Below are positions 1 through 6,948 of a stretch of 9,863 nt of DNA, piece after piece. Every line of letters begins with the position of its first letter. The first letter of the stretch is position 1. Source of the DNA: CAYFMH01 sp964344775 (GTDB lineage Bacteria > Patescibacteriota > Gracilibacteria > UBA4473); contig CAYFOO010000052.1 of assembly GCA_964344775.1 (NCBI GenBank), positions 1 through 9,863 on the forward strand. The letters are read 5' to 3'. The notes beneath the pieces were generated by a model. The model was not told where the DNA came from, ran no database searches, and was given only the letters and a program-made list of their open reading frames with translations. Both the position numbers and the translations under genes were made by a program.

Positions 1-67
1 GGAATCTTCCTTTTATTTTAAGGGTTCTGCCTCCAAAGTAAGATCGAAAATAATTTGAAGATTCTTC

Positions 68-117
68 GTTTTTCTCGAGACCTGAGATTTTTCTGTAGAT
101 TATTAGGCGAGAAAAAC
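68..117 (-). other. Stem-loop downstream of the DHH-like gene
   Basis: A perfect 10-bp inverted repeat (68-77 with 108-117; GTTTTTCTCG and CGAGAAAAAC) encloses a 30-nt loop. It begins 18 nt beyond the stop of the minus-strand DHH-like gene. No clear T-run follows on the minus strand, so it is more likely a 3' stabilising or processing hairpin than a classic intrinsic terminator. A second small palindrome (GAAGATTCTTC, 57-67) abuts it. Positions 1-56 hold no gene that I can support. A GGAGG on the minus strand (complement of 29-33) could precede a gene left of the window. Confidence 0.45.
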
Positions 118-135
118 TCAGAAATACAGTCTTTT

Positions 136-1542
136 TTAATTTTTATTCTGAGCCTTCCGCAACCACTCCGGAATATCTGTCTTTTTTTCAATTTCTTCTG
201 GGATTTCTGGAACAACTGTATCATTTGTTGCAACCTCCTTTTTTTCCAGCGAAAAAGGTACATTTTCTGGGGCTTTTGGAGTACTTTCTGTCTTTTTTAC
301 TTCTCTCTGATTCATCGGGAAAAGCTCTTTTTTGGCCGAATCTTTGATATTTTTGAGTTCTACTTTTTTAATTTCGGTATTTTCCGGTAGGTGCAGTCTT
401 TTTTCTTGAAATCGAGCTAGTTGGTGCAAGATTTCTGATTTTGTTTGGGAGAGGGTTTTCTTTGGGATTTTGAAATCAATCCCGTTGTGTGTTTCTGTCC
501 CTCCAAAAATTCCTCGAAGTTCCTGAGAATTTATTCCGGCAAAGGAGGAGGTTCGGATTTCCAAAACCACTTTGTCCTCTGTTTCCAAAAATAAAGCAAT
601 GAGATCCGCTCCATTTAGATGTCGGAGGAGATCATTCCCAAGGTCCCCCACATCTTCAATACCTGCCCTTGTGTTTCGGAAATCTTTGTTGGAGGCATGT
701 GCCCAAGCCATTTGGTGGGTGCTATCTAAATTCAAATTTTCTAAAATACTGCCCCAGATTTTCAACATCGGGAGCGTTTTCATCTTATAGAGGTGTTCGA
801 TGATGTCGGATTGGCGAGCCCCAATTTTTTGCAATGTTCCAGCGATTTCTAGGGCGTTTGCGGTCGTTTTCGATTCGACGAAGTTGTTGGTCGTAGAAAT
901 AATTCCTGCGAGTAAAATGGTGGCCAATTCTACATCAAAAAATTGTTTGAATTTTTCGTTTCCGTACAACCAATCAAAGAGAATCTCGCAAGTGGAAGAT
1001 TTGGTCAGATCCACCTGATTTATTTTTCCAAAAAATTCATTTTTTGCTTCGGCTGCAATATTAATGATCGGAACACTGGCAAAAAATGCTGTGTTGTTTG
1101 TAAAAACCGTACCCAGAGACTCCAGATTTGGTGTGTTGAGGGCAATAATCAGATCAAAGTTCCCTGGTGTTTGGTGAAAAACCACTCCCTCAGATGATAA
1201 AATCCCGTTTTTTGGAGAAATCGTAATTTCTGTCGCATTTTCTTTGGTACTGTATTCGATTTTTTCGATTTCTGATTTTCCTTGTGGTAGAGAAATGATG
1301 AGATTTCCTTTTTCATCGAGGTTATCTTTCACGAGATCAAATCCCTGCAAAAACTTAAATTTTGAAGCATCAGCATCAGATGACTTCACCGCCACGACCT
1401 CTTTCCCCGTACGGGAGAGTGTCATTTGGAGAGCCAGCAGTGCACAGATGCCATCGCCGGTGAATTTATCACCAGTTACCAGCAATATTTTCTGGCTTCT
1501 TGCGACGCAGGCATTGATTTGATCTGTGGTACTAACTTCCAT
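136..1542 (-). CDS. NrnA-like DHH/DHHA1 family protein with degenerate active site
   Basis: 468 residues. The fold pattern matches bacterial DHH-DHHA1 phosphoesterases of the NrnA/RecJ superfamily, which normally hydrolyse nano-RNA, pAp or cyclic dinucleotides with Mn2+. The N-terminal DHH domain is about 15-265 and the DHHA1 domain about 285-378. Family landmarks are recognisable but ligands are replaced. In motif I only Asp30 remains (FTGDGICA, where HxxPDGD is usual). Motif II has Asn136 instead of Asp (LIIALNT). The DHH signature reads INIAAE (161-165 region). Motif IV reads GIISTTNNF, with Thr217 for Asp. The DHHA1 GGGH loop is also altered (FGGTETHNG). The rest of the scaffold, such as SSTCEILFDWL, is well kept. 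Residues 380-468 are a Lys/Glu/Pro-rich, probably disordered tail ending DIPEWLRKAQNKN. The ATG is chosen because a good promoter lies about 20 nt upstream; there is no Shine-Dalgarno site. I infer a non-catalytic binding or regulatory protein. The fold is fairly sure; the partner is unknown. Confidence 0.75.
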   Translation of the reverse strand: MEVSTTDQINACVARSQKILLVTGDKFTGDGICALLALQMTLSRTGKEVVAVKSSDADASKFKFLQGFDLVKDNLDEKGNLIISLPQGKSEIEKIEYSTKENATEITISPKNGILSSEGVVFHQTPGNFDLIIALNTPNLESLGTVFTNNTAFFASVPIINIAAEAKNEFFGKINQVDLTKSSTCEILFDWLYGNEKFKQFFDVELATILLAGIISTTNNFVESKTTANALEIAGTLQKIGARQSDIIEHLYKMKTLPMLKIWGSILENLNLDSTHQMAWAHASNKDFRNTRAGIEDVGDLGNDLLRHLNGADLIALFLETEDKVVLEIRTSSFAGINSQELRGIFGGTETHNGIDFKIPKKTLSQTKSEILHQLARFQEKRLHLPENTEIKKVELKNIKDSAKKELFPMNQREVKKTESTPKAPENVPFSLEKKEVATNDTVVPEIPEEIEKKTDIPEWLRKAQNKN

Positions 1543-1562
1543 TTTTTTGAATTTAGTGTAAT

Positions 1563-1591
1563 ATAATATATTATTATTACTTAATTGTCAA
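1563..1591 (-). promoter_or_regulatory. Sigma70-type promoter of the DHH-like gene
   Basis: On the minus strand there is a perfect TTGACA (1591-1586), a 17-bp spacer, and TATTAT (1568-1563). Predicted initiation near 1556 leaves a leader of only about 14 nt before the ATG at 1542, with no Shine-Dalgarno sequence. Confidence 0.6.
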
Positions 1592-1638
1592 GTGTTTTTG
1601 GGTATTTTGTGGTGTTTTTTAACAAAAACGGTGAAAAA

Positions 1639-1666
1639 TTGACTTTTTATATATATTTTATGTAAT
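1639..1666 (+). promoter_or_regulatory. Sigma70-type promoter of the orphan membrane gene
   Basis: TTGACT (1639-1644), a 16-bp AT-rich spacer, and TGTAAT (1661-1666), each box 5/6 to consensus. It is divergent from the DHH-gene promoter 48 bp away. Initiation near 1673 would give a leader of about 105 nt. Confidence 0.5.
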
Positions 1667-1721
1667 GGGGCTACTGTCTCGGAAAGTGATTTATTTTTGG
1701 ATTAAAATTCAAGGGATGAAT

Positions 1722-1742
1722 CCGTCGAGATGGTCTCGGTGG
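1722..1742 (+). promoter_or_regulatory. Leader hairpin upstream of the membrane gene
   Basis: CGAGA (1726-1730), TGG loop, TCTCG (1734-1738), extended by two G-U pairs and two C-G pairs to a 9-bp stem (1722-1725 with 1739-1742). A weaker GGATT/AATCC stem (1699-1703 with 1719-1723) shares two bases with it. GTCTCGG occurs twice (1676-1682 and 1733-1739), so alternative pairing is possible. Its function is unknown; control of the gene at 1780 is inferred from position only. Confidence 0.4.
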
Positions 1743-1765
1743 AATTTGTTCTTTGAAAGGTTGAA

Positions 1766-1771
1766 AAGGAA
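1766..1771 (+). promoter_or_regulatory. Shine-Dalgarno site of the membrane gene
   Basis: AAGGAA lies 8 nt before the ATG at 1780. It supports that start over the out-of-frame ATG at 1775. It is the only convincing Shine-Dalgarno sequence ahead of any gene in the window. Confidence 0.55.
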
Positions 1772-1779
1772 AGTATGTC

Positions 1780-2334
1780 ATGACAACGATGACCGTTGAT
1801 CAAAAAGGTGCGTTGAAGAAAGCCGCCTGGTCCAGTGTTTTTGGACTATTGGGATTGGGCTGCTTGTTTGTTGCCCTGTTCTACGAGGTGACGGATCCAC
1901 GAATCTGGGAATTGGATAAGGAGTACAGACAGGAGTTTACATCTCCACTTGGAGAAGCTAGAAGGTTTACCCCACAAGTGGCTATCCCCCATGTTGAACG
2001 TGCAATACGATTTCTCGTGAAGACACCCGAGTATAACGCAGTAATTCTGGACAATCAGCAAGCTAGCGACTATCACGCAAGCCTAAAAGAGGTACTTGAA
2101 CACCTCAAACGGGCTCCGGAAGATGCTACCCATCAACACGCTTCAATGCGAATGCTGAACCATATCACCAGCTGGGGACAAGGAGGAACGAATTTTGCTC
2201 CGTCGTCAATTCAACAAGTTGATGACATTCCTAACAAAGTGGTCTTGTACCATTTTCTCCTCGTAGTATGTGGGATGGTTTTCCTAGTCCTGGCATACAT
2301 CCCTATTTGGCTCAGCCGAAGAGCAAAACGATAG
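1780..2334 (+). CDS. Orphan two-helix membrane protein
   Basis: 184 residues; I do not recognise the family. Two hydrophobic helices are visible: residues about 15-36 (rich in Gly/Leu/Phe) and about 154-178 (VVLYHFLLVVCGMVFLVLAY). Lys13/Lys14 before helix 1 and the C-terminal SRRAKR suggest that both ends are cytoplasmic, leaving a loop of about 115 residues (37-153) outside. That loop is mainly helical in character, with many charged residues and His (THQHASMRMLNH), and has no Cys pair or enzyme motif I can name. Helix 1 has Cys28 and helix 2 has Cys164. The gene forms a self-contained unit with promoter, hairpin leader, Shine-Dalgarno site and terminator. To the eye its codons are more GC-rich than its neighbours', which could mean a different origin. 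A sensor or envelope-anchored partner protein is possible but only a guess. Confidence 0.7.
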   Translation: MTTMTVDQKGALKKAAWSSVFGLLGLGCLFVALFYEVTDPRIWELDKEYRQEFTSPLGEARRFTPQVAIPHVERAIRFLVKTPEYNAVILDNQQASDYHASLKEVLEHLKRAPEDATHQHASMRMLNHITSWGQGGTNFAPSSIQQVDDIPNKVVLYHFLLVVCGMVFLVLAYIPIWLSRRAKR

Positions 2335-2364
2335 AACATGAAGTTCGAAACAATTTCCATCAAC

Positions 2365-2402
2365 TCCCGCGTATTCAGTTTGGCTGGCGTGGGGTCTTTT
2401 TT
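2365..2402 (+). terminator. Intrinsic terminator after the membrane gene
   Basis: 5' arm CCCGCGT (2366-2372) pairs with GCGTGGG (2387-2393), including two G-U pairs. After a 3-nt bulge, CAG (2376-2378) pairs with CTG (2384-2386) around a TTTGG loop. A T-run (2397-2402, after GTC) follows at once. It lies about 30 nt past the stop of the gene at 1780-2334. Confidence 0.6.
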
Positions 2403-2410
2403 ATCCGTTC

Positions 2411-2500
2411 CCCCCTCTTTATTCTCCCGGCACAAAACCCCTCTTAAAAATCTTTTCCCTAATATCTCCCCTTCTCAAGGGAGAAGAAATAAAGGAGGGG
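2411..2500. repeat. Palindromic dispersed intergenic repeat, copy 1
   Basis: The ends form an imperfect inverted repeat. CCCCTCTTTATTCTCCC (2412-2428) matches the complement of 2479-2500 with a few bulged bases. Inside is a perfect hairpin, CTTCTC-AAGG-GAGAAG (2471-2486). Bases 2433-2461 are identical over 29 nt to 7243-7271, and similarity continues on both sides (about ten substitutions and one gap over roughly 77 bases, counted by eye). It codes for nothing visible. It is probably a REP/MITE-like element. Confidence 0.6.
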
Positions 2501-2540
2501 CATGTTTTTGTTAAAAAAAACTTCCCATTTTCAAAAAAAT

Positions 2541-2546
2541 TATAAT
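2541..2546 (+). promoter_or_regulatory. -10 box of the tRNA-binding OB gene
   Basis: A perfect TATAAT, with no good -35 box at 16-18 bp. Initiation near 2553 would give a leader of about 22 nt to the ATG at 2575, without a Shine-Dalgarno site. Confidence 0.4.
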
Positions 2547-2574
2547 AATCCGGCCATATTTTAACCTCAAAATC

Positions 2575-3039
2575 ATGTTTTTAAGCGGATTATTCGATAA
2601 ACTTTTTCAAAAAACTAAAGAAGACACCAGTACACAGAGTACTGATCTAGGCCTCTCTGAAGCTGATCAAGCCGTGCTCAAAAAAGCAGATCCTAAAATC
2701 GTTGTCGGAAAAATACTAGAAATCAAACCTCATTCTGATCCCAAAATCACAAAAGTACGTGTGACCCAGTGTGATATTGGGGATGGCAAACCGACACAAA
2801 TCCTCTGTGGAGGAACCAATATTGAAGTGGGCCAGATCGTACCAATTGCGACCATTGGAACCAAACTTTCAGAAGACTTCACCATCAGTGAGCGAGAAAT
2901 CCGTGGAGAAAAAAGTCTTGGAATGATTTGTGCCAAGGGAGAACTCGGGCTTTCCGGAAAAGAACAAAAAGAAGGTGGGATTTGGGTACTACCTGCAGGA
3001 TTGGAAGAGAAACTAGGAACTTCGATTTGTGAACTGTAG
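2575..3039 (+). CDS. Stand-alone tRNA-binding OB-fold (EMAP II/Trbp111-type) protein
   Basis: 154 residues. Residues 1-38 form an amphipathic start (MFLSGLFDKLFQK) and a Ser/Thr/Asp-rich linker. Residues 39-154 are a tRNA_bind OB-fold domain like those of CsaA, Trbp111, YtpR and the B2 domain of PheT. Typical marks are VVGKILEIKPHSDPKITKVR, CGGTNIEVGQIVPIA and IRGEKSLGMICAKGELGL. The domain aligns over its whole length with residues 44-150 of the adjacent PheT, sharing EIRGEKSxGMxC. Such domains bind the outer corner of tRNA without base specificity. The gene sits 115 bp upstream of pheT on the same strand, in the place where pheS is often found. A role in tRNA delivery or as a chaperone-like tRNA-binding factor is inferred. 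The family call is secure, the partner is not. The start is the only ATG fitting the -10 box at 2541. Confidence 0.85.
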   Translation: MFLSGLFDKLFQKTKEDTSTQSTDLGLSEADQAVLKKADPKIVVGKILEIKPHSDPKITKVRVTQCDIGDGKPTQILCGGTNIEVGQIVPIATIGTKLSEDFTISEREIRGEKSLGMICAKGELGLSGKEQKEGGIWVLPAGLEEKLGTSICEL

Positions 3040-3049
3040 TTTGAAAATT

Positions 3050-3077
3050 TTGGAATGTGAGAGTAAGAATGTAAAAT
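3050..3077 (+). promoter_or_regulatory. Weak candidate promoter for pheT
   Basis: TTGGAA (3050-3055), 16-bp spacer, TAAAAT (3072-3077). It overlaps an AT-rich repeat, so chance is a real alternative. Read-through from the OB-fold gene is also possible, since no terminator is visible between the two genes. Confidence 0.25.
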
Positions 3078-3131
3078 TAAAAATGAAAAATTAAAAATTC
3101 CCTACAACTTACAACCTCCCACCTACAACCT
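3073..3131. repeat. AT-rich repeat plus ACAACCT-type repeat upstream of pheT
   Basis: 3073-3099 is built from ATTAAAAA-type units, the reverse complement in style of the repeat before the ferredoxin gene. 3101-3131 is built from CTACAAC/TTACAACC units. ACCTCCCACCTACAACCT (3114-3131) recurs with one mismatch at 5601-5618, on the other side of pheT. Confidence 0.55.
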
Positions 3132-3154
3132 TTTAAAAAACTAATAACTAACCC

Positions 3155-5536
3155 ATGAAACTCTCCTGGAATTGGCTTCAAGACTTTACCAACGGGACAA
3201 AGATGTCTCCAGAAAAAGTAGGAGAAAAGCTCACTCTGCACACCGCAGAACTGGAGGAAATCATCACCGTAGCTGATTCATTTAACCACGTTTTTGCGGG
3301 GAAACTTTTGAGTTACAAGGCTCATCCATCTGCTGAGAAGTTGCACGTGGGAACTTTTGACCTGGGGAAAAAAGGAAAAAAACAGATTGTTTTTGGTTCG
3401 GTGCACAAATTAGACGAAGGTATTGTTTATCCGGTGGCAATCGATGGAGCCAGACTGAAAACCGGCGTAGAAATCAAAAATACTGAAATCCGTGGAGAAA
3501 AATCCGAAGGCATGGTCTGTGACAATATTGAATTGGGACTGAAAAATGTCGGGCTACTCACCTTCAGCGAAAAAGACGTCGGGAAATCTCTGCCGGAGAT
3601 CTGCCCAGAATTCCAAGACATCCTTTTCGATATCGATAACAAAAGTCTCACGCACCGTCCAGATCTGATGGGGCATCGAGGGTTTGCTCGAGAGATCACC
3701 GCTATTTTTGAAGGGAAATTAATTCTTCCCGAACCAGTGGTGTCTTTGCCGCATGACCAAAAAGAATTTCCAGTAAAAATTGATACAGATCGATGTCGTC
3801 GTTTTTGTGCGTTGAAAATTTCAAATGTAAATGTCCAACCTTCGGATTTATCGACCCAGATTCGACTTGAAAACCTCGGCAACAAAGCTATTTCCAATGT
3901 AGTGGATATCACGAACTGGATCATGCTGGAGTTTGGTCAGCCGATGCATGCCTTCGATGCGGCAAAGGTAGAGGGGGAAATTATAGTTCGTCAGGCCAAA
4001 AAAGGAGAAAAATTACTCGCTCTCGATACTTTCGAATACGAACTGACTGAAGAAGACATTGTGATTGCCGATGAAAAGAAGGTCCTTTCTATCGCGGGGA
4101 TCATGGGAGGTGTGGAATCATCTGTACACGAAGGAACTACGGATATCATTTTTGAATCTGCTAATTTCGACCCCGTTTCTGTGAGAAAAACTTCTCAACG
4201 CCTTGGATTACGTTCAGAAAGTTCCATGCGGTTCGAAAAATCTCTCGATCCCATGGCCTGTCGACCGGCAATTTTGTCTGCTGCAGAAAAATTGCTCGAC
4301 ATCTGTCCAAGAGCAAAAATAGAAACAGAATTAACTGATGAATTTCCACACCCTTTTGATCAAACTTCCATCAAGCTTGATCCAGAAATGGTACGTAGAC
4401 ATTCTGGAATCAACATCGCCGACGAAGAAATTGTACAAAAACTTGAATCCATCGGATTTTCCGTTTCAAAAAGTGGAGCCAATTTGGACGTAGAAGTCCC
4501 AAGCTTCCGGGCAACGAAGGACGTGGCGATCCCAGAAGATTTAGTAGAGGAAGTAGTGAGACTGCACGGATTTGAAGATGTAGAAGCCACCCTTCCAGAC
4601 CTCCCAATCACACCCCCAAAGCGACATTTCCTCCGAGATCTGGAGTGGGATGTGCGAGAAACGCTCGCGGCTCGAGGATTCCTAGAAACTTACAATTATT
4701 CATTTGTAAATGATCAAGATGCGGCTTTCACTGGCATGGGAGATTATGTACAGGTGGCAAACCCACTTTCTGAAGAACAAACACAACTTCGTCGAACTTT
4801 GATTTCCAATTTGGTGCGAAACGTAGAATCTGATCTCAGGACGCATGGAAGTGTAGATTTCTTTGAATTTGGGCATGTTTTCACAGAAGGAAAAGAAGCT
4901 CTCCCAGAAGAAGTATTACATTTGGCCCTTTTTCAAGCCTCTTTGAGCCAGGACGAAAACGAGATGTTTTTTGTTCTGAAACAGGAACTAATCCAGCTTT
5001 TCGAAGGATTAAATGTGGGAGCGGATTTTCAACCAGCTAAAAAGTGTGAGAAGTATTTTCATCCGTCCAAGTCAGCCGATATTTTGATCGACGGAAAAAT
5101 AGTCGGTGTAATTTCTGTCCTCCATCCAGGAGCTGTGCCGGTCAAAAATGCAGCCATCGTTTTTGCAGAAATCGATGTAGAAAAGCTGATTGTCGCTGTG
5201 CGGGCACAAGAAAAAAAGTATCAAAAAATCTCTCCATTTCCTTCGGTCCTTCGAGATCTCTCGATTGTGCTTGGAGATCGAGTTCTGATGTCTGATATCG
5301 AACGAGTAGCTCAAAAAGCCGCACCAGTTTTGCAAAAAATGGACCTTTTCGACGAATTTTCCGATGAAAAAAAGCTAGGTAAGAATTTAAAAAATCTCGC
5401 TTTTCATCTGGAATTTCGTTCGCACAAAAAAACCCTCGAAGAATCAGAAATTGATAAGGGATTTAATGCGATTGTGAAAGCTCTCGAAAAAGAATTTGGA
5501 GCCAAACTCCGGTTGGATTTTGATCAGGGGAAATAA
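3155..5536 (+). CDS. pheT: Phenylalanine--tRNA ligase beta subunit
   Basis: 793 residues, the normal length for bacterial PheT. It is the non-catalytic subunit of the (alpha-beta)2 enzyme that charges tRNA-Phe, and it holds the editing site and tRNA contacts. Domains in order: B1 start (MKLSWNWLQDF); tRNA-binding OB domain B2 (about 44-150, IRGEKSEGMVC); B1/B3-4 core (about 160-385) with NKSLTHRPDLMGHRGFARE, VVDITNWIMLEFGQPMHAFD and IAGIMGG; B5 (about 404-480, VPSFRATKDVAIPEDLVEEV); catalytic-like B6-7 (about 490-690, ARGFLETYNYSFV); and C-terminal FDX-ACB anticodon-binding domain (about 694-790, SPFPSVLRDLSIVL). No domain is missing. It reads through without UGA codons, which argues for the standard code. 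The ATG has no Shine-Dalgarno site (AACTAACCC precedes it) but matches the family start exactly. pheS is not in the window; the upstream gene encodes a separate tRNA-binding OB protein. Convergent with nusA. Confidence 0.97.
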   Translation: MKLSWNWLQDFTNGTKMSPEKVGEKLTLHTAELEEIITVADSFNHVFAGKLLSYKAHPSAEKLHVGTFDLGKKGKKQIVFGSVHKLDEGIVYPVAIDGARLKTGVEIKNTEIRGEKSEGMVCDNIELGLKNVGLLTFSEKDVGKSLPEICPEFQDILFDIDNKSLTHRPDLMGHRGFAREITAIFEGKLILPEPVVSLPHDQKEFPVKIDTDRCRRFCALKISNVNVQPSDLSTQIRLENLGNKAISNVVDITNWIMLEFGQPMHAFDAAKVEGEIIVRQAKKGEKLLALDTFEYELTEEDIVIADEKKVLSIAGIMGGVESSVHEGTTDIIFESANFDPVSVRKTSQRLGLRSESSMRFEKSLDPMACRPAILSAAEKLLDICPRAKIETELTDEFPHPFDQTSIKLDPEMVRRHSGINIADEEIVQKLESIGFSVSKSGANLDVEVPSFRATKDVAIPEDLVEEVVRLHGFEDVEATLPDLPITPPKRHFLRDLEWDVRETLAARGFLETYNYSFVNDQDAAFTGMGDYVQVANPLSEEQTQLRRTLISNLVRNVESDLRTHGSVDFFEFGHVFTEGKEALPEEVLHLALFQASLSQDENEMFFVLKQELIQLFEGLNVGADFQPAKKCEKYFHPSKSADILIDGKIVGVISVLHPGAVPVKNAAIVFAEIDVEKLIVAVRAQEKKYQKISPFPSVLRDLSIVLGDRVLMSDIERVAQKAAPVLQKMDLFDEFSDEKKLGKNLKNLAFHLEFRSHKKTLEESEIDKGFNAIVKALEKEFGAKLRLDFDQGK

Positions 5537-5544
5537 AAAGTTGT

Positions 5545-5618
5545 AGGTTGTAAGTTATAAGTTGTAAGGGGCATAATCAATTTAATCCTTACAACCTATT
5601 ACCTCCCACTTACAACCT
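5545..5618 (-). terminator. Repeat-built hairpin between convergent pheT and nusA, likely nusA terminator
   Basis: Outer stem AGGTTGTAAGT (5545-5555) with ACTTACAACCT (5608-5618), 11 bp. Inner stem GTTGTAAGG (5561-5569) with CCTTACAAC (5587-5595), 9 bp. On the minus strand the outer stem is followed after about 5 nt by CTTTTTATTT, fitting termination of nusA. On the plus strand no T-run follows, so pheT termination is less clear. The arms consist of the same ACAACCT units found upstream of pheT. Confidence 0.55.
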
Positions 5619-5622
5619 GAAC

Positions 5623-6924
5623 TTATTCCATATACTTCTGCACCGCCTCGATCACCGTCTTAGCATCTTTTGCACTGATACCGACTTCGGCGAGTTCTTC
5701 GGCTTTTAGCCCTTCGAATTGTTTGATCTGAGAGAGGCCCATTTCCATAAGTGTTTCGATGACTTTTTCATCTACGCCTTCGAGTTTGTCGATGGTGGCC
5801 TTGTCAGAAACCTTTCTTCTTTTCTTTACTTTTTCAACCTTTTCATCTGTTTCTTCTACTTCTTTTTCGCTTTCTAGTTCTGGTCCATCATAAGTAATAA
5901 CGTCTACTTGCATCCCGATCAAAACTCCAGCCAGTCGAACGTTTTGCCCTTTTTTTCCGATGGCAATAGCTCGTTCTTCTTCTCGAACGAAGATTTTTAC
6001 TCGTTCTTCATCGTGTTCTCCTTTGAAGAATTCCACTTTTGCAATTTTTGCCGGAGAAAGGGCCGCGAGAAGCATTTTTTTCTGGTCATCAACGTGCTGG
6101 AGGATGTCCAATCTTTCATCTCCTACTTCATCCATCACCGCATTAATTCGGATTCCTTTTTGTCCTACGAAGGCACCTACCGGATCAATATTTTCGTCTT
6201 CAGAGTCAACGGCGATTTTACATCGAACCCCTGGTTCTCGGGCGATTTTTGCTATTTTTACGATGCCATCACGCATTTCTGGGATTTCCTGTTCGAAAAG
6301 GGCCGTGATAAATCCTGGTGTCGCTCGAGTGATTCGGAGCTGAGGTCCTCGAGAAGTGAGTTCTACTCGATCTAGGAGCACTTTAATCCTCTGTCCGGTG
6401 AAGTAATTTTCTCCTGGAATTTGATCTCGCCAAGGAAGGATAGTGGAGATCCCTTCAATTTCTAGGAGGGTGCAGTCTTTATCGACCTTTTGTACTCGTG
6501 CAGTGAGCAGGTGCCCTTCGCGATCTTTAAATTTATGAAAAAGCATCTCCCGCTCTGCTTCTTGTATTTTTTGCGTGATGACTTGTTTAGCTGCCTGAGC
6601 TGCAATTCGACCAAAGTTGGTGTGTTCTGGGACCGGTACGAAGACCGTATCACCGATTTTTGCATCTGGTCGGATAATTTTTGCGTCTTTTTCTGCAATA
6701 TCGACATCATAATTTTCCACCTTTTTTACCACTTCCCGTACCTCAAAGATTCGCATCTGAGAAATATCGTCTCCAAGATGGGCTTGGATTTTTTGCCCCG
6801 GACTCCCAAAGTCTTTTTTGTAAGCGAGTGCGATCGCGTTCTCGATGGCCTCGATAACAACTTCTTTTTCGAGGTTTTTTTCAGCACAGAGCTGATTGAT
6901 AGCCGCTTGGAGTTGGGTTTGCAT
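5623..6924 (-). CDS. nusA: Transcription termination/antitermination protein NusA
   Basis: 433 residues from the ATG at 6924. NusA binds RNA polymerase and the nascent RNA, promoting pausing and modulating termination and antitermination. Domains: N-terminal polymerase-binding domain (about 1-130; AINQLCAEKN, IENAIALAYKKDFG); S1 domain (about 136-200); KH1 (about 205-280, DPVGAFVGQKGIRI with the GxxG loop); KH2 (about 285-345, AIAIGKKGQNVRLAG); an acidic/basic linker (about 350-372); and one C-terminal helix-hairpin-helix repeat (about 375-433, IKQFEGLKAEELAEVGI). E. coli NusA has two such acidic repeats; here there is one. The start at 6924 is chosen because MQTQLQAAINQ matches the family N-terminus. 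The open frame runs back to a TTG at 7050, but that stretch is leader RNA full of inverted repeats and would give an un-NusA-like extension. No Shine-Dalgarno site (CCACCCCC precedes the ATG). The gene is alone, not in the usual rimP-nusA-infB cluster within this window. Confidence 0.96.
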   Translation of the reverse strand: MQTQLQAAINQLCAEKNLEKEVVIEAIENAIALAYKKDFGSPGQKIQAHLGDDISQMRIFEVREVVKKVENYDVDIAEKDAKIIRPDAKIGDTVFVPVPEHTNFGRIAAQAAKQVITQKIQEAEREMLFHKFKDREGHLLTARVQKVDKDCTLLEIEGISTILPWRDQIPGENYFTGQRIKVLLDRVELTSRGPQLRITRATPGFITALFEQEIPEMRDGIVKIAKIAREPGVRCKIAVDSEDENIDPVGAFVGQKGIRINAVMDEVGDERLDILQHVDDQKKMLLAALSPAKIAKVEFFKGEHDEERVKIFVREEERAIAIGKKGQNVRLAGVLIGMQVDVITYDGPELESEKEVEETDEKVEKVKKRRKVSDKATIDKLEGVDEKVIETLMEMGLSQIKQFEGLKAEELAEVGISAKDAKTVIEAVQKYME

Positions 6925-6948
6925 GGGGGTGGAAAAGGTTAGGATGTA

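Noticed and set aside
55..390. 111-residue plus-strand ORF at the left edge
   Set aside because: Phe-rich shadow of the charged tail of the minus-strand DHH-like gene, with no promoter or ribosome site.
1673..1779. tRNA or known riboswitch in the leader of the membrane gene
   Set aside because: Two short stems exist, but no cloverleaf, T-loop or recognised aptamer core can be built.
3155..5536. UGA=Gly code (Gracilibacteria-type) for this genome
   Set aside because: Full-length PheT, NusA and other genes contain no in-frame UGA, whereas that code uses UGA often.
5908..6375. 155-residue plus-strand ORF inside nusA, and similar long frames opposite pheT and the DHH-like gene
   Set aside because: They lie wholly opposite well-supported genes, are rich in Phe/Ser from reverse-complemented codons, and show no family motif.
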